Of a DNA stretch of 64,000 nucleotides, positions 8,739 through 18,541 are shown piece after piece. A model generated the notes under the pieces. That model was not told where the DNA came from. It worked only from the letters and a program-made list of their open reading frames with translations, and searched no databases. The stretch is from Pseudomonas sp. BN411 (GTDB lineage: Bacteria; Pseudomonadota; Gammaproteobacteria; Pseudomonadales; Pseudomonadaceae). Numbering within the stretch: position 1 is the first letter of the stretch; each line of letters opens with the position of its first letter. The translations under genes and the position numbers were made by a program. The stretch spans positions 303,961 to 367,960 of the forward strand of contig NZ_SSOM01000073.1 in assembly GCF_029871235.1 (NCBI RefSeq), written 5' to 3'.

Positions 8739-9802
8739 CGCGGTTCTCCTGCATTCAATACGTCGGCCGCGCGCTTGAGCAGCTTCTTCACCGGGGCGGC
8801 GAGGCCCAGGCGCGGCGGGGTGGCGAGGTTATACCAGAGCCAGTCGCCCTCGGCCACGACGGGGGCGCTGCCTTCGACGGCCACCAGCCAGGGCTCGATG
8901 GCCAGCTGGAAGTGGCTGAAGGTGTGGGTCAGCCCGGGCAGTTCGCGACGTTCGCCCAGGTGCAGCGAATGCTGGCTGGCCAGCGGGGCGAGGGCGTCAA
9001 GGTCGTCCAGCTCCGGCAGGCTCCAGAGACCGCCCCAGAGGCCACTCGAAGGGCGGCGATAGAGCAGGATGGCGCCGTCGCGGCTGGCCAGTAGCGGCAT
9101 CAGGGTGCGCTTCTGCGGCAGCGCCTTGCGCGGCTTCGAGACGGGATAGGCGGTTTCCCGGCCCAGTGCGTGTGCGCGGCAGCCGCTCTGCAACGGGCAC
9201 AGTAGGCAACTGGGCTTGCTGCGGGTGCAGAGAGTGGCGCCGAGATCCATCATCGCCTGGGTGTAGTTGTTCACCCGGACCTGAGGGGTGAAGCGCTCGG
9301 CTACTTCCCAGAGCTGCTTCGCTACCTTCGGCTCGCCCGGGTAACCCTCCTGGGCGACGTAGCGGGCCAGTACGCGCTTGACGTTGCCATCGAGGATGGG
9401 CGCGCGCAGTCCCATGGACAGGCTGGCGATTGCGCCGGCGGTGGAGCGTCCGATGCCCGGCAGCTCCGCCAACTTATCCACATCGCGGGGGAATTCGCCG
9501 CCGAACTCGGCGACGACTTTCTTCGCGGTCTTCTGCAGGTTGCGGGCGCGGGTGTAGTAGCCGAGGCCGGTCCAGAGGTGCAGCACCTCGTCTTCCGGTG
9601 CCGAGGCCAGGGCCTGCACGGTGGGTAGGGCGTCCATGAAGCGGTCGAAGTAACCCAGGACGGTGCTGACCTGGGTCTGCTGCAGCATGATTTCGGACAC
9701 CCAGACGCGATAGGGGGTGATGCCCTGCTGCCAGGGCAGATCCTTGCGGCCGTGGCTGTCGTACCAGTCGAGTACGGCGCCGGAGAACTGCTCAGGGGTC
9801 AT
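8735..9802 (-). CDS. mutY: A/G-specific adenine DNA glycosylase
   Basis: Base-excision repair enzyme of 355 residues that removes adenine mispaired with 8-oxoguanine. The catalytic Glu37 (VSEIMLQQT) and Asp138 ([10 protein letters not shown]) fall at the same numbers as in the E. coli enzyme. A helix-hairpin-helix reads [10 protein letters not shown] (about 114-123), and the [4Fe-4S] ligands are Cys192, Cys199, Cys202 and Cys208. The C-terminal Nudix-like 8-oxoG recognition domain (about 230-350) is present. Its start overlaps the stop of the asmA-like gene by four bases and its stop overlaps yggX, so all three form one operon. Confidence 0.96.
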   Translation of the reverse strand: MTPEQFSGAVLDWYDSHGRKDLPWQQGITPYRVWVSEIMLQQTQVSTVLGYFDRFMDALPTVQALASAPEDEVLHLWTGLGYYTRARNLQKTAKKVVAEFGGEFPRDVDKLAELPGIGRSTAGAIASLSMGLRAPILDGNVKRVLARYVAQEGYPGEPKVAKQLWEVAERFTPQVRVNNYTQAMMDLGATLCTRSKPSCLLCPLQSGCRAHALGRETAYPVSKPRKALPQKRTLMPLLASRDGAILLYRRPSSGLWGGLWSLPELDDLDALAPLASQHSLHLGERRELPGLTHTFSHFQLAIEPWLVAVEGSAPVVAEGDWLWYNLATPPRLGLAAPVKKLLKRAADVLNAGEPR

Positions 9803-12030
9803 CGTTTGAACAGCCCCTTCAGCGCGTCCTTGAGTTCCGGGCTGACCTTGTCGCCGAGCTTTTCCTCGATCTTTTCATTGAGCTTGTCGCCGGCCAGCTT
9901 GGCGGCCACCTTGCCCATGCCGTCCTTGTCCAGGCGGCAGGCCTTGGCCCCCAGTTCCAGCGGGCCGCGGCAACGCAGCGGCCACTCGAGGCCGACGTAG
10001 CGCTCGTTGACCTGGCAGGCCGGGTCCGGCATCGCGCTCTTGTCGCCTTCGATGACCACGCCAATGCGGTAGTCCATGCCGAGCACACGAAGGTCGACGG
10101 CGCCATCACCCTTGACGCTGAGGCCGGGAATGCTGGCGCGCATGTCGGGGTTGGTGGCTACGCCGTTATTGAAGGTGAGCGAGCCCTTGAGCTCCTGGAA
10201 CGGTGTTTCGCTGCCGCCGCGGGTGCTGGAGAGCGACTTGCGATTGAGGGTGGCGATGCCCTGGCAGAGCTGCTGTTCGAGGTTGGCGTCGAGCAGCGCA
10301 CCATCGTTGAGGGCGAAGCTGGCGGTGCCGTTGAGACCATCCACCCAGGCCTTCTGGCTGTTGCCGCTGCTGGTGACGTCGGCGGTCATGTCCAGCAGGC
10401 CGCGCACCGGAGGCTTCTGCTCCTGGGCCTGGAGGAGTTTTTCCACCGGCACGTTGTTGATGCGTTTGTGTGCCTTGAGCAGCGGTACCGCCGGGCGAGC
10501 GTCGATCTGTGCGTTGGCCTGGAAAGTGCCGCCGAACAGTCCGCCGCGCAGGTCTTCCAGGGTCAGCAGGCCAGCCTTGCCATTGGCCTTGAGGCTGACG
10601 TCATCCATGGGCAGCTTGTCGACGGTGAGCTGGCCGAAGTCCAGGGTGGCTTCCAGGTCGACCTTGCGCAGCTGGTCCACCGGCAGCACTGGGGTTTCGC
10701 TCCAGTCCGCCTGGGTCGGCGCGTTGGGCAACGGCGTGGTGGTCTGGGCAGCGGCGGCCACGGCAGGCTTCACTTCGGCCTGGCGGGCGGTCTGGGCTTC
10801 CTGCTTGGCCTTGGACTTGGGCGGCAGGTAGCGGTCGAGGTCGAGTTTGTCGCCCTTGAGTTGCACCCGCACGGCCTTCTTGGCGAAGTCGGCCACGGCC
10901 AGGCGGCCGCTGAAGGTGCCGTCGTCGAGCTTGAGGTTCAGGCCTTCGAAGGCGAGGCTGTTGGTGCTGCCATTGAGCTTGGTGACCAGCTCGAACTTCT
11001 GCAGGGCGGTGGCGTCGCTCATGGGCGGCAGCTCGACGCCGACGCTGGTGAGGAATTCGCGCAGGTTGAGCGGGGCGATGGACAGGCCGCCTTCCAGGCG
11101 TGCGTCCTTGTCGAGGTTGTGCACTTTCAGTTCACCGAGCGCGCGCAGCTGGTTGCCGGAGAGCTTCAGGCTGTTCCATTCGGCGACGTTGGCGGCCAGG
11201 TCGGCCAGCAATTGGCCCTGGGCGTTGAAGGTCAGTGTCTTGCCCTTCAGGGGCTCACCCGAGGCTTCGCCGTTCAGCTTGAGGTCTTCCAGCTGGTAGC
11301 GCTTGAGGGCGCGCTCGAAGCGCAGGTTGGCGGTGAGGTCGGTCTTGGCGCGCAGTACCGGCTGGTTGGTGCCGAAGAAGGCGCTGAGCTTGAGCGGAAT
11401 GCTGGCGCCTTCGCGGATGGCGCCGGTGGTCAGCTCGATGCCCTCGGCGGAAAACTGCTTGCCGCTCTTGGCATCGGTGTAATCGATACGGGCATTGCGC
11501 ACGGTAAGGCTGTCGATATCCAGCTTGATCGGGCGTGCCGGTTCGTCGGCGGCGGGCGCCTGCTTGGCCTCTGCGGCCGGGGCTGGCGTCGTCGGCGTGC
11601 CGGTCTGGGCGGTTTCCGGGGCCTTGGCTGGGCGGCCGATGTCTTCCCAGTTGCCGTGGCCCTTGTCGTCGCGCTGCAGGTCGAGGTTGAGGCCTTCGAC
11701 GCGGATGTCGCTCATCTGCACTTCACGGCGCAGCAGCGGCAGGACGCGGACCGAAAGGCCGATCATGTCGAGGTTGGCGAAGGGTTTTGCCGGGGTGGCG
11801 GCGCTGGCCAGGGTTGCCTGGTGCAGTTCGAGGCCGAGCCAGGGGAACAGGCTCCAGCCGATATCGCCGTTGAGGGTCAGTTCGAGGTTGGCCTTGTCAC
11901 GGGCCAGTTGCTGAATCTCGTCCTTGTAATCGTTCGGGTCGAACAGGTGGGTCAGGGCAAAGCCCGCCGCCACGATGATCAGCAACAGCCCGAGGAAGAT
12001 GAGGCCCAGGATTTTGCCGAAGGCTTTCAT
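9799..12030 (-). CDS. AsmA family inner-membrane protein
   Basis: A 743-residue protein with one N-terminal transmembrane helix (about 7-28, [20 protein letters not shown]) and a long periplasmic part rich in beta strands. The opening [13 protein letters not shown] and repeated [22 protein letters not shown] elements are typical of AsmA. A Pro/Ala-rich linker lies around 140-165. AsmA-like proteins form bridge-like structures and are implicated in phospholipid transport and outer-membrane assembly. It is first in an operon with mutY and yggX; this order is common in Pseudomonas, with no obvious functional link. Confidence 0.9.
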   Translation of the reverse strand: MKAFGKILGLIFLGLLLIIVAAGFALTHLFDPNDYKDEIQQLARDKANLELTLNGDIGWSLFPWLGLELHQATLASAATPAKPFANLDMIGLSVRVLPLLRREVQMSDIRVEGLNLDLQRDDKGHGNWEDIGRPAKAPETAQTGTPTTPAPAAEAKQAPAADEPARPIKLDIDSLTVRNARIDYTDAKSGKQFSAEGIELTTGAIREGASIPLKLSAFFGTNQPVLRAKTDLTANLRFERALKRYQLEDLKLNGEASGEPLKGKTLTFNAQGQLLADLAANVAEWNSLKLSGNQLRALGELKVHNLDKDARLEGGLSIAPLNLREFLTSVGVELPPMSDATALQKFELVTKLNGSTNSLAFEGLNLKLDDGTFSGRLAVADFAKKAVRVQLKGDKLDLDRYLPPKSKAKQEAQTARQAEVKPAVAAAAQTTTPLPNAPTQADWSETPVLPVDQLRKVDLEATLDFGQLTVDKLPMDDVSLKANGKAGLLTLEDLRGGLFGGTFQANAQIDARPAVPLLKAHKRINNVPVEKLLQAQEQKPPVRGLLDMTADVTSSGNSQKAWVDGLNGTASFALNDGALLDANLEQQLCQGIATLNRKSLSSTRGGSETPFQELKGSLTFNNGVATNPDMRASIPGLSVKGDGAVDLRVLGMDYRIGVVIEGDKSAMPDPACQVNERYVGLEWPLRCRGPLELGAKACRLDKDGMGKVAAKLAGDKLNEKIEEKLGDKVSPELKDALKGLFKR

Positions 12031-12185
12031 TGGCCAGTCCTTGTGGTGGATCGCGTGAATTGAAGGTGCCGAGTATAGCGCCGGGCCATTACGGATGGAG
12101 GGCAGCGGCGCGGGGTTCGTCCCCTTGTCAGGGACTTTGGATGGTGATTTCCGCTGTCGGTTCAGCGCACGGAATCACCGATGGA

Positions 12186-12584
12186 TCAGAGGCTTTCCAG
12201 CGGCAGGTGCAGGCGCGCGGCAAAGGCCTGGCTTTCCAGGTGGTCCTTCGGCGCGGCCAGGTGCAGCGGCTTGCCCGCATCCCGCGCCAGGCGGGCCACT
12301 TCTTCCACCAGGCGGCGGCCCACGCCACGATGACGGGTCACCTTGCGCACGCAGAGGTGGGACAGCTGCCAGTGCTGCTCGCCGCGTACCACCAGGGCCG
12401 CGCCCAGCAGGCGATCGTTGAATCGTCCCGCCACCAGCAGCCCGTCGGCCAGGCCGCGCTCCACCAGTTCCGCCGCATCTGCGTAGGGCGGCAGCAGCCA
12501 ATCCGGGGCATCGGCGTAGATCTTCGCCAAGTCGCCGCGATCCTGCTCGGAGGGGCTGTTCAGGGTCTCGACGATCACGGGCAT
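12186..12584 (-). CDS. panZ: PanZ/PanM-type acetyl-CoA sensor (GNAT fold)
   Basis: A small GNAT protein of 132 residues. The stretch SEQDRGDLAKIYADAP, then GRFNDRLLGAALV and LCVRKVTRHRGVGRRLVEEV, parallels E. coli PanZ (SDQDR.DL.KI, ARFNERLLAA, LRVREVTRRRGVG), including the acetyl-CoA-binding RxxGxG loop. In E. coli PanZ binds aspartate decarboxylase PanD, promotes its self-cleavage and inhibits it in an acetyl-CoA-dependent way, controlling pantothenate synthesis. The same role here is inferred. The start at 12584 is set by the AGGAG Shine-Dalgarno and by the length match; it is divergent from hisB. Confidence 0.85.
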   Translation of the reverse strand: MPVIVETLNSPSEQDRGDLAKIYADAPDWLLPPYADAAELVERGLADGLLVAGRFNDRLLGAALVVRGEQHWQLSHLCVRKVTRHRGVGRRLVEEVARLARDAGKPLHLAAPKDHLESQAFAARLHLPLESL

Positions 12585-12671
12585 GGCGGCTCCTGGAGGA
12601 GATTGCGGGTAGGGCCGGGCAGTGTAATCCCCGCCGACCGCCGTCGGTAGCGGCGCCAAGGGCCTGCGGCC

Positions 12672-12677
12672 TATAAT
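12672..12677 (+). promoter_or_regulatory. Consensus -10 box upstream of hisB
   Basis: A TATAAT hexamer lies 36 bp before the hisB start in the panZ-hisB divergent region. No good -35 box was recognised at 16-18 bp, so only the -10 element is claimed. Confidence 0.5.
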
Positions 12678-12713
12678 GGCGCTCTTTTTCGTGAGCCTTT
12701 TGTGGAGCTGGTG

Positions 12714-13307
12714 ATGGCCGAACGCACGGCATCCGTCGAACGCAATACCCTGGAAACCCAGATCAAGGTCTCGATCAACCTGGATGGTACTGGCAAGGCA
12801 CGCTTCGATATCGGCGTGCCTTTCCTCGAGCACATGCTCGACCAGATCGCCCGCCACGGCCTGATCGACCTGGACATCGAGTGCAAGGGCGATCTGCATA
12901 TCGACGATCACCACACTGTGGAAGACGTCGGTATCACCCTCGGCCAGGCCTTCACCCAGGCCATCGGCGACAAGAAGGGCATCGTCCGTTACGGCCATTC
13001 CTACGTGCCGCTGGATGAAGCCCTGTCCCGCGTGGTCATCGACTTCTCCGGCCGCCCCGGCCTGCAGATGCACGTGCCGTTCACCCGCGCGGTGGTTGGC
13101 GGCTTCGACGTCGACCTGTTCCAGGAATTCTTCCAGGGCTTCGTCAACCACGCCCTGGTGAGCCTGCACATCGACAACCTGCGTGGCCACAACACCCACC
13201 ACCAGATCGAAACCGTGTTCAAGGCCTTCGGCCGCGCTCTGCGCATGGCCGTTGAGCGTGATCCGCGCATGGCTGGCCAGATGCCCTCCACCAAGGGCGT
13301 TCTCTGA
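12714..13307 (+). CDS. hisB: Imidazoleglycerol-phosphate dehydratase
   Basis: Sixth step of histidine synthesis: dehydration of IGP to imidazole acetol phosphate by a Mn2+ enzyme. It has 197 residues, the length of the monofunctional (non-phosphatase) form. The metal-binding HxxxH and HHxxE motifs are seen as [27 protein letters not shown] and [16 protein letters not shown] 12714 is chosen because GGAG lies 7 bp upstream; a GTG 12 bp earlier is less likely. The stop overlaps the start of hisH (TGATG), so HisB and HisH are translationally coupled. Confidence 0.96.
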   Translation: MAERTASVERNTLETQIKVSINLDGTGKARFDIGVPFLEHMLDQIARHGLIDLDIECKGDLHIDDHHTVEDVGITLGQAFTQAIGDKKGIVRYGHSYVPLDEALSRVVIDFSGRPGLQMHVPFTRAVVGGFDVDLFQEFFQGFVNHALVSLHIDNLRGHNTHHQIETVFKAFGRALRMAVERDPRMAGQMPSTKGVL

Positions 13308-13945
13308 TGCAGACGGTTGCAGTCATCGATTACGGCATGGGCAACCTGCACTCGGTTGCCAAGGCCCTTGAACACGTTGGCGCCGGCCGCGTCCTGGTCA
13401 GCAGTGACGCCAATGTGATCCGTGAAGCCGACCGGGTGGTGTTTCCCGGCGTCGGCGCGATCCGCGATTGCATGGCCGAGATCCGCCGCCTGGGCTTCGA
13501 CAGTCTGGTGCGCGAAGTCAGCCAGGACCGCCCGTTCCTCGGCATCTGTGTCGGCATGCAGGCACTGCTGGAACGCAGCGAAGAGAACGACGGCGTTGAT
13601 TGCATCGGCCTGTTCCCCGGCCAGGTGCGCTTCTTTGGCAAGAACCTGGTGGAAGATGGCGAGCACCTGAAGGTGCCGCACATGGGCTGGAACGAGGTGG
13701 AGCAGGGCGTCGCCCATCCGCTCTGGCACAACATTCCCGACCGCGCGCGCTTCTACTTTGTGCACAGCTACTACATTGAGGCCGGCAATCCGCAGCAGGT
13801 GGTGGGCCGCGGTCACTACGGCAAGGACTTCGCCGCTGCGCTGGCCGAGGGTTCGCGCTTCGCTGTGCAGTTCCACCCGGAAAAGAGCCACACCCACGGC
13901 CTGCAGCTGCTGCAGAACTTCGCCGCCTGGGACGGGCGCTGGTAA
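13307..13945 (+). CDS. hisH: Imidazole glycerol phosphate synthase, glutaminase subunit
   Basis: A 212-residue class I glutamine amidotransferase that supplies ammonia to HisF. It has the nucleophile Cys in [12 protein letters not shown] and the His-Glu pair in QFHPEKS; the N-terminus [13 protein letters not shown] is classic. It overlaps hisB by one base in a TGATG arrangement and is followed 4 bp later by the small DUF2164 gene. HisH and HisF form the heterodimeric synthase; in this operon they are separated by DUF2164 and hisA. Confidence 0.96.
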   Translation: MQTVAVIDYGMGNLHSVAKALEHVGAGRVLVSSDANVIREADRVVFPGVGAIRDCMAEIRRLGFDSLVREVSQDRPFLGICVGMQALLERSEENDGVDCIGLFPGQVRFFGKNLVEDGEHLKVPHMGWNEVEQGVAHPLWHNIPDRARFYFVHSYYIEAGNPQQVVGRGHYGKDFAAALAEGSRFAVQFHPEKSHTHGLQLLQNFAAWDGRW

Positions 13946-13949
13946 GCCC

Positions 13950-14207
13950 ATGAGCCGCGCGAAGAAGGCTCCGAGTTTGCAGCTCGACGCCGCCCAGACC
14001 CAGGACGCGGTGCTGGCGATCAAGCGTTTCATGGCGGATCGCTTCGAGCTGGAGCTGGGTTCCTTCGAGGCCGAGGAAGTGCTCGACTTCTTCGCCCGGG
14101 AATTCGCGCCGCATTTCTACAACAAGGCGATCTTCGATGTGCAGGCGCACCTGAAAGACAGGTTCGAAAGCATCGAGAGCGACTTGTGGGCGCTCGAGAA
14201 AGACTGA
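13950..14207 (+). CDS. DUF2164 family protein inside the his operon
   Basis: A small charged protein of 85 residues without signal peptide or membrane segment. The core [41 protein letters not shown] matches DUF2164, a family of unknown function. It starts 4 bp after hisH and ends 40 bp before hisA, so it is transcribed with the histidine genes. Conserved placement in Pseudomonas his operons is my recollection; no link to histidine synthesis is established. Confidence 0.85.
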   Translation: MSRAKKAPSLQLDAAQTQDAVLAIKRFMADRFELELGSFEAEEVLDFFAREFAPHFYNKAIFDVQAHLKDRFESIESDLWALEKD

Positions 14208-14247
14208 GCGCCGAGCCGAATCCACTGACTTCTTACAGGTTGAACCG

Positions 14248-14985
14248 ATGCTGATTATCCCCGCTATCGATCTGAAGGACGGCGCCTGCGTGCGTCTGCG
14301 CCAAGGCCGCATGGAAGACTCCACCGTGTTCTCCGACGACCCGGTGAGCATGGCCGCCAAGTGGGTGGAAGGTGGTTGCCGCCGCCTGCACCTGGTGGAC
14401 CTCAACGGTGCCTTCGAGGGTAAGCCGGTGAACGGTGAAGTGGTCACCGCCATCGCCAAGCGCTACCCGAACCTGCCGATCCAGATCGGCGGCGGCATCC
14501 GCTCCCTGGAAACCATCGAGCACTACGTCAAGGCCGGCGTCAGCTACGTGATCATCGGCACCAAGGCGGTGAAGGAGCCCGAGTTCGTCACCGAGGCCTG
14601 CAAGGCCTTCCCGGGCAAGGTCATCGTTGGCCTGGATGCCAAGGACGGATTCGTCGCCACCGACGGCTGGGCCGAAGTGAGCAGCGTGCAGGCCGTTGAC
14701 CTGGCCCGCCGCTTCGAGGCCGACGGCGTGTCCGCCATCGTCTACACCGACATCGCCAAGGACGGGATGATGCAGGGCTGCAACGTCGAAGCTACCGCCG
14801 CCCTGGCAGCCGCCAGCCGCATTCCAGTGATCGCTTCCGGTGGTATCCACAACCTCGGTGACATCGAGAAGCTGCTGGCCGCCAAGGCCCCCGGCATCAT
14901 CGGCGCCATCACCGGCCGCGCCATCTACGAAGGCACCCTGGACGTCGCCGAGGCCCAGGCCTTCTGCGATAGCTACAAGGGTTAA
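14248..14985 (+). CDS. hisA: ProFAR isomerase (HisA)
   Basis: A TIM-barrel isomerase of 245 residues converting ProFAR to PRFAR in histidine synthesis. The N-terminus [20 protein letters not shown] carries the catalytic Asp8, IQIGGGIRS and [16 protein letters not shown] are the phosphate-binding loops, and [10 protein letters not shown] contains the second catalytic Asp. The start has a weak Shine-Dalgarno (AGGT). It lies between the DUF2164 gene and hisF. Confidence 0.96.
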   Translation: MLIIPAIDLKDGACVRLRQGRMEDSTVFSDDPVSMAAKWVEGGCRRLHLVDLNGAFEGKPVNGEVVTAIAKRYPNLPIQIGGGIRSLETIEHYVKAGVSYVIIGTKAVKEPEFVTEACKAFPGKVIVGLDAKDGFVATDGWAEVSSVQAVDLARRFEADGVSAIVYTDIAKDGMMQGCNVEATAALAAASRIPVIASGGIHNLGDIEKLLAAKAPGIIGAITGRAIYEGTLDVAEAQAFCDSYKG

Positions 14986-14997
14986 TCGACGGCTCAC

Positions 14998-15018
14998 GGT
15001 GCGCGCGGCGCACCCTAC
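14998..15018. repeat. Short palindromic repeat in the hisA-hisF gap
   Basis: A 21-bp sequence reading GGTGCGCGCGGCGCACCCTAC forms a small hairpin (GGTGCGC/GCGCACC). An identical copy is at 63766-63786. It is a dispersed intergenic repeat. Confidence 0.75.
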
Positions 15019-15029
15019 GGGACACTGTT

Positions 15030-15800
15030 ATGGCTCTCGCAAAACGCATCATCCCCTGCCTCGACGTGGACAACGGCCGCGTGGTCAAGGGCGTCAAGTT
15101 CGAGAACATCCGCGACGCTGGCGACCCGGTGGAAATCGCGCGTCGCTACGATGAGCAGGGCGCCGACGAGATCACCTTCCTCGACATCACCGCCAGCGTC
15201 GACGGCCGCGACACCACCCTGCACACCGTGGAACGCATGGCCAGCCAGGTGTTCATCCCGCTGACCGTGGGTGGCGGCGTGCGCACCGTGCAGGACATCC
15301 GCAACCTGCTCAATGCTGGTGCCGACAAGGTGTCGATCAACACCGCAGCAGTGTTCACGCCGGAGTTCGTCGGCGAAGCCGCGGCGCGTTTCGGCTCCCA
15401 GTGCATCGTCGTCGCCATCGACGCCAAGAAAGTGTCCGGCCCCGGGGAAACACCGCGCTGGGAAATTTTCACCCACGGTGGGCGCAAACCCACCGGCCTC
15501 GATGCCGTGGACTGGGCGAAGAAGATGGAAGACCTGGGTGCCGGTGAGATTCTGCTCACCAGCATGGACCAGGACGGCGTGAAGAGCGGCTACGACCTCG
15601 GCGTCACCCGCGCCATCAGCGAAACCGTCGGAATTCCGGTGATCGCCTCCGGTGGCGTCGGCAATCTCGAGCATCTGGCGGCCGGCATCCTCGAAGGCAA
15701 GGCCGACGCCGTTCTCGCAGCGAGCATCTTCCACTTCGGCGAATACACCGTGCCTGAGGCCAAGGCCTATCTCGCCAGCCGCGGAATCCTCGTGCGCTGA
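15030..15800 (+). CDS. hisF: Imidazole glycerol phosphate synthase, cyclase subunit
   Basis: A TIM-barrel cyclase of 256 residues that uses HisH-derived ammonia to turn PRFAR into IGP and [26 protein letters not shown] holds catalytic Asp11-equivalent; [39 protein letters not shown] (second catalytic Asp) and [13 protein letters not shown] are intact. It is last in the his cluster. Confidence 0.97.
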   Translation: MALAKRIIPCLDVDNGRVVKGVKFENIRDAGDPVEIARRYDEQGADEITFLDITASVDGRDTTLHTVERMASQVFIPLTVGGGVRTVQDIRNLLNAGADKVSINTAAVFTPEFVGEAAARFGSQCIVVAIDAKKVSGPGETPRWEIFTHGGRKPTGLDAVDWAKKMEDLGAGEILLTSMDQDGVKSGYDLGVTRAISETVGIPVIASGGVGNLEHLAAGILEGKADAVLAASIFHFGEYTVPEAKAYLASRGILVR

Positions 15801-15822
15801 GCACGAATCTTGCCTAGCATTC

Positions 15823-15860
15823 GCCCAGGCTGCACACGTGACGGACTTCGCAGCCTGGGC
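15823..15860 (+). terminator. Long hairpin after hisF
   Basis: A perfect 11-bp stem (15823-15833 with 15850-15860) with a 16-nt loop begins 22 bp after the hisF stop. There is no T run after it, so it may stabilise or process the transcript rather than terminate it. A second small hairpin follows at 15876-15891. Confidence 0.5.
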
Positions 15861-15935
15861 TGCTGATGCCCGAGCCTCGCTCCCGCGAGGTTAAGCTCAG
15901 CGCATTTCCCATCTCTCCTGGAAGGTTAATCGCCT

Positions 15936-16691
15936 ATGTCGAAACGCCTGCTGCTGGCGTTGGCCGGTACCCTGATGGTGCTTGCCGGTGCCGCCCGCGC
16001 CGAAGTGGATGAGAACTACAGCGTTGTTCTCCTGACCGAAAACTTCCCGCCCTACAACATGTCGATCAATGGGAAGAACTTTGCCCAGGAAGACAACATC
16101 GACGGTATCGCCGTCGACATCGTGCGCGAGATGTTCAAGCGCGCCGGGGTCAAGTACAGCCTGACCCTGCGCTTCCCCTGGGATCGCATCTACAAGCTGG
16201 CGCTGGAAAAGCCGGGCTATGGCGTCTTCGTCACCGCTCGTTTGCCCGAGCGCGAACAGTCCTTCAAGTGGGTTGGCCCGATCGGTCCGGATGACTGGAT
16301 CATGCTGGCCCGCGCCGACAGCCAGATCGCCCTCGGCAGCCTGGAAGACGCGCGCAAGTACAAGGTCGGTGCCTACAAGGGCGACGCGATCGCCGAGTAC
16401 CTTGCCCAGCAGAAGCTCGAGCCCGTCACCGCCCTGCGCGACCAGGAGAACGCGAAGAAGCTGGAGAAGGGCCAGATCGACCTTTGGGCCACCGGCGACC
16501 CCGCCGGCCGTTACCTGGCCAAGCAGGAAGGCGTGGGCGGCCTGAAGACCGTGCTGCGCTTCAACCAGGCCGAGCTGTTCCTGGCGCTGAACAAAGAGGT
16601 CCCCGACGAAGTGGTGAAGAAACTGCAGGGCGCGCTGGACCAGATGCGCTCCGAGGGCTTCGTCGACGAGATCCTCAACAGCTACCTGTAA
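15936..16691 (+). CDS. Periplasmic solute-binding-like protein, tandem copy 1
   Basis: A 251-residue protein with a signal peptide (1-23, ending AGAARA) and an SBP_bac_3 fold. Conserved stretches include VVLLTENFPPYNMSINGKNF, IDGIAVDIVREMFKRAG and LTLRFPWDRIYKLALEKPG. This subgroup usually stands alone without ABC permeases, as here, and is found in Pseudomonas near sensory or energy-taxis genes; its ligand is unknown. The start has GGAAGG upstream. It is strongly similar along its whole length to the next gene, so the pair arose by tandem duplication. Confidence 0.85.
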   Translation: MSKRLLLALAGTLMVLAGAARAEVDENYSVVLLTENFPPYNMSINGKNFAQEDNIDGIAVDIVREMFKRAGVKYSLTLRFPWDRIYKLALEKPGYGVFVTARLPEREQSFKWVGPIGPDDWIMLARADSQIALGSLEDARKYKVGAYKGDAIAEYLAQQKLEPVTALRDQENAKKLEKGQIDLWATGDPAGRYLAKQEGVGGLKTVLRFNQAELFLALNKEVPDEVVKKLQGALDQMRSEGFVDEILNSYL

Positions 16692-16723
16692 CGGGTAGCG
16701 CATTGAAAGTAGTTAAAGACTCC

Positions 16724-16748
16724 AGCGACCGGCCACAAGCCGGTCGCT
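16724..16748 (+). terminator. Perfect hairpin between the tandem binding-protein genes
   Basis: A 10-bp perfect stem (AGCGACCGGC with GCCGGTCGCT) around a CACAA loop lies 32 bp after the first gene's stop. It lacks a clear T run. It could be a terminator or a transcript-stabilising element. Confidence 0.5.
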
Positions 16749-16844
16749 TGCCAAGGAAGGCAGGACGGGTCGAGTCGTACGTCCGTGGGTGGGGAGCCCA
16801 CGCAAGGAAGCCGCTTAGCCACAACCACAAATCAAGCGAGCGGT

Positions 16845-17606
16845 ATGACAATGCAGAAGTTGATCCAACGCGCCCTGACCCTGGGCCTGATGTTCCTCGC
16901 CTTCACGGCGCGTGCCGAATTGCCGGCGGACTACAAGGTGGTGTTGCTCACCGAGAACTTCCCGCCGTTCAACATGGCGGTGGACGACAAGAACTTCGCC
17001 CGTGACGACGGAATCGACGGCATCAGCACCGATATCGTCCGCGAGATGTTCAAGCGTGCCGGCATCAACTACAGCCTGACCCTGCGTTTCCCCTGGGACC
17101 GCCTCTATCGCCTCACCCTCGACAAGCCCAGCTACGGCCTGTTCTCCACCACCTTCACCGCCGAGCGCCAACCGCTGTTCAAGTGGGTCGGCCCCATCGC
17201 CAAGACCGAGTGGGTGCTGCTCGCCGCGCCGGGCAACAACCTGAGCGTCAAGGACCTGAAGAGCGCGTCCCAGTACCGCATCGGCGCCTACAAGAACGAC
17301 GCCGTGAGCCAGCACCTGGAAAGCCAGGGCATGGCGCCGCAGAACGCCCTGCGTGACCAGGAGAACGTGAAGAAGCTGCTCAAGGGCCAGATCGACCTCT
17401 GGGCCACCACCGATCCGGTGGGCCGCTACCTGGCCAAGCAGGAAGGCGTGACCGGCCTGCAGACCGTGCTGCGTTTCAACAGCGCCGAGCTCTACCTGGC
17501 CTTCAACAAGGACACGCCGGACGAGGTCATCGAGCGTCTGCAGAAGGCCCTCGACCAGATGCGCAGCGATGGGTACGTCGACGAGATCACCCAGAACTAC
17601 CTGTAA
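16845..17606 (+). CDS. Periplasmic solute-binding-like protein, tandem copy 2
   Basis: Paralogue of the preceding gene, about 253 residues with a signal peptide ending TARA. It shares VVLLTENFPPFNMAVDDKNF, IDGISTDIVREMFKRAGINY, LTLRFPWDRLYRL and the C-terminal DQMRS.GYVDEI. It starts at ATG 16845 or at ATG 16851 two codons later; the weak GCGAG Shine-Dalgarno fits either. No transporter permease lies nearby, so these may be sensing or scavenging proteins rather than transport subunits; this is inference. Confidence 0.83.
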   Translation: MTMQKLIQRALTLGLMFLAFTARAELPADYKVVLLTENFPPFNMAVDDKNFARDDGIDGISTDIVREMFKRAGINYSLTLRFPWDRLYRLTLDKPSYGLFSTTFTAERQPLFKWVGPIAKTEWVLLAAPGNNLSVKDLKSASQYRIGAYKNDAVSQHLESQGMAPQNALRDQENVKKLLKGQIDLWATTDPVGRYLAKQEGVTGLQTVLRFNSAELYLAFNKDTPDEVIERLQKALDQMRSDGYVDEITQNYL

Positions 17607-17630
17607 CAGCGCTACAGGTTCGCCTTTCCT

Positions 17631-17760
17631 TGTGGGGGCGAATTCATTTGCGATGCTTTTCTGTAGGGGCGATTTCAATCGCCAAGGGCAGGGCAGCTGC
17701 CCCATGAGGGCTTGCAGGGCAGACCTGCGGCCTGCTTGGCGAATGAATTCGCCCCTACAG
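17631..17760. repeat. REPIN-like cluster
   Basis: Contains the forward units TGTGGGGGCGAATTCATTTG (17631 on) and CTGTAGGGGCGATTTCAATC (17661 on) and an inverted unit ending GAATTCGCCCCTACAG (17760). The related inverted pairs at 24251, 32569 and near 63803 show a dispersed family of REP-type palindromes. Confidence 0.85.
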
Positions 17761-17774
17761 GCATCTTTGGCGAC

Positions 17775-18539
17775 TCAGCGGTAAATCCCCGCCTTGCCAT
17801 GGGCCGCCATGGCCCGGTTACCGCGCAAGGCGATCAGCATTTCCACATCGATCAGCTCGAAGCCTTGCTGCTTCAGGCGCGGGAGCTCGCGTTCGAGCAG
17901 CTCCAGGGTCGCCGGGTGCGGGTGGCCGATCATCAGTGCCGAGCCCTGCTTGCGGGCGAGCTTGAGGGCAGCGTCGAACTGGGCGGCTACGGCCGACGGG
18001 CTCTGGTCGTCGTCAAGGAAGATGTCCCGCGAGAGGCTGGCCAGCCCGGCTTTCTGCGCTTCAGCGGCGGCGACGGTGGAAGCACTGGTGCGGCTGTCGA
18101 TGAAGAAACGGTGATCCTGCTGCAGGCGCTGCATCAGCCAGGCCATGGCCGGGCGCTGCTCGGTCATGCGGCTGCCCATGTGGTTGTTCAGGCCACGCGC
18201 GTAGGGCACCTGGTGCAGGGCGGCGTCGAGGCGCCTTTCAAGCTCGGCGGTGGCTAGCCCGGGGTGCCAGGCGTAGGGGCCGTTGGCCGGGTCCATGGGC
18301 AGATGCAACATCACCGTCTTGCCGGCGGCGTGGGCGGCTTCGGCCAGTTCGCGGGAGTGCGGGGTATCCGGAAGGATGGACAGCGCCACCGGGCCGGGGA
18401 GGGCGAGGACACGGCGATCGCGGGCGGGATTCTGGCCCAGGTCGTCGATCACCAGGGCCAGGCGGGCCGGTGGCGCGGCCCAGGCGCTGGCTGCCGTCGC
18501 GCTCAGGCAGAGCGCCAGCAGCCAGGCCTTCCAGCTCAT
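17775..18539 (-). CDS. Divergent polysaccharide deacetylase family protein (YibQ-like)
   Basis: An exported protein of 254 residues with signal peptide 1-21 (ending ASAWA). The start of the mature part, RLALVIDDLGQNP, has the Asp pair of the NodB-type fold; LHLPMDP, LNNHMGSRMT, FFIDSRTS and MIGHPHP are the conserved segments of the divergent deacetylase family. Enzymatic activity is unproven for the family. It begins 2 bp downstream of the ctpA stop, in the order envC-ctpA-yibQ that is conserved in Pseudomonas. A role in peptidoglycan or surface glycan turnover is inferred. Confidence 0.88.
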   Translation of the reverse strand: MSWKAWLLALCLSATAASAWAAPPARLALVIDDLGQNPARDRRVLALPGPVALSILPDTPHSRELAEAAHAAGKTVMLHLPMDPANGPYAWHPGLATAELERRLDAALHQVPYARGLNNHMGSRMTEQRPAMAWLMQRLQQDHRFFIDSRTSASTVAAAEAQKAGLASLSRDIFLDDDQSPSAVAAQFDAALKLARKQGSALMIGHPHPATLELLERELPRLKQQGFELIDVEMLIALRGNRAMAAHGKAGIYR

Positions 18540-18541
18540 TC

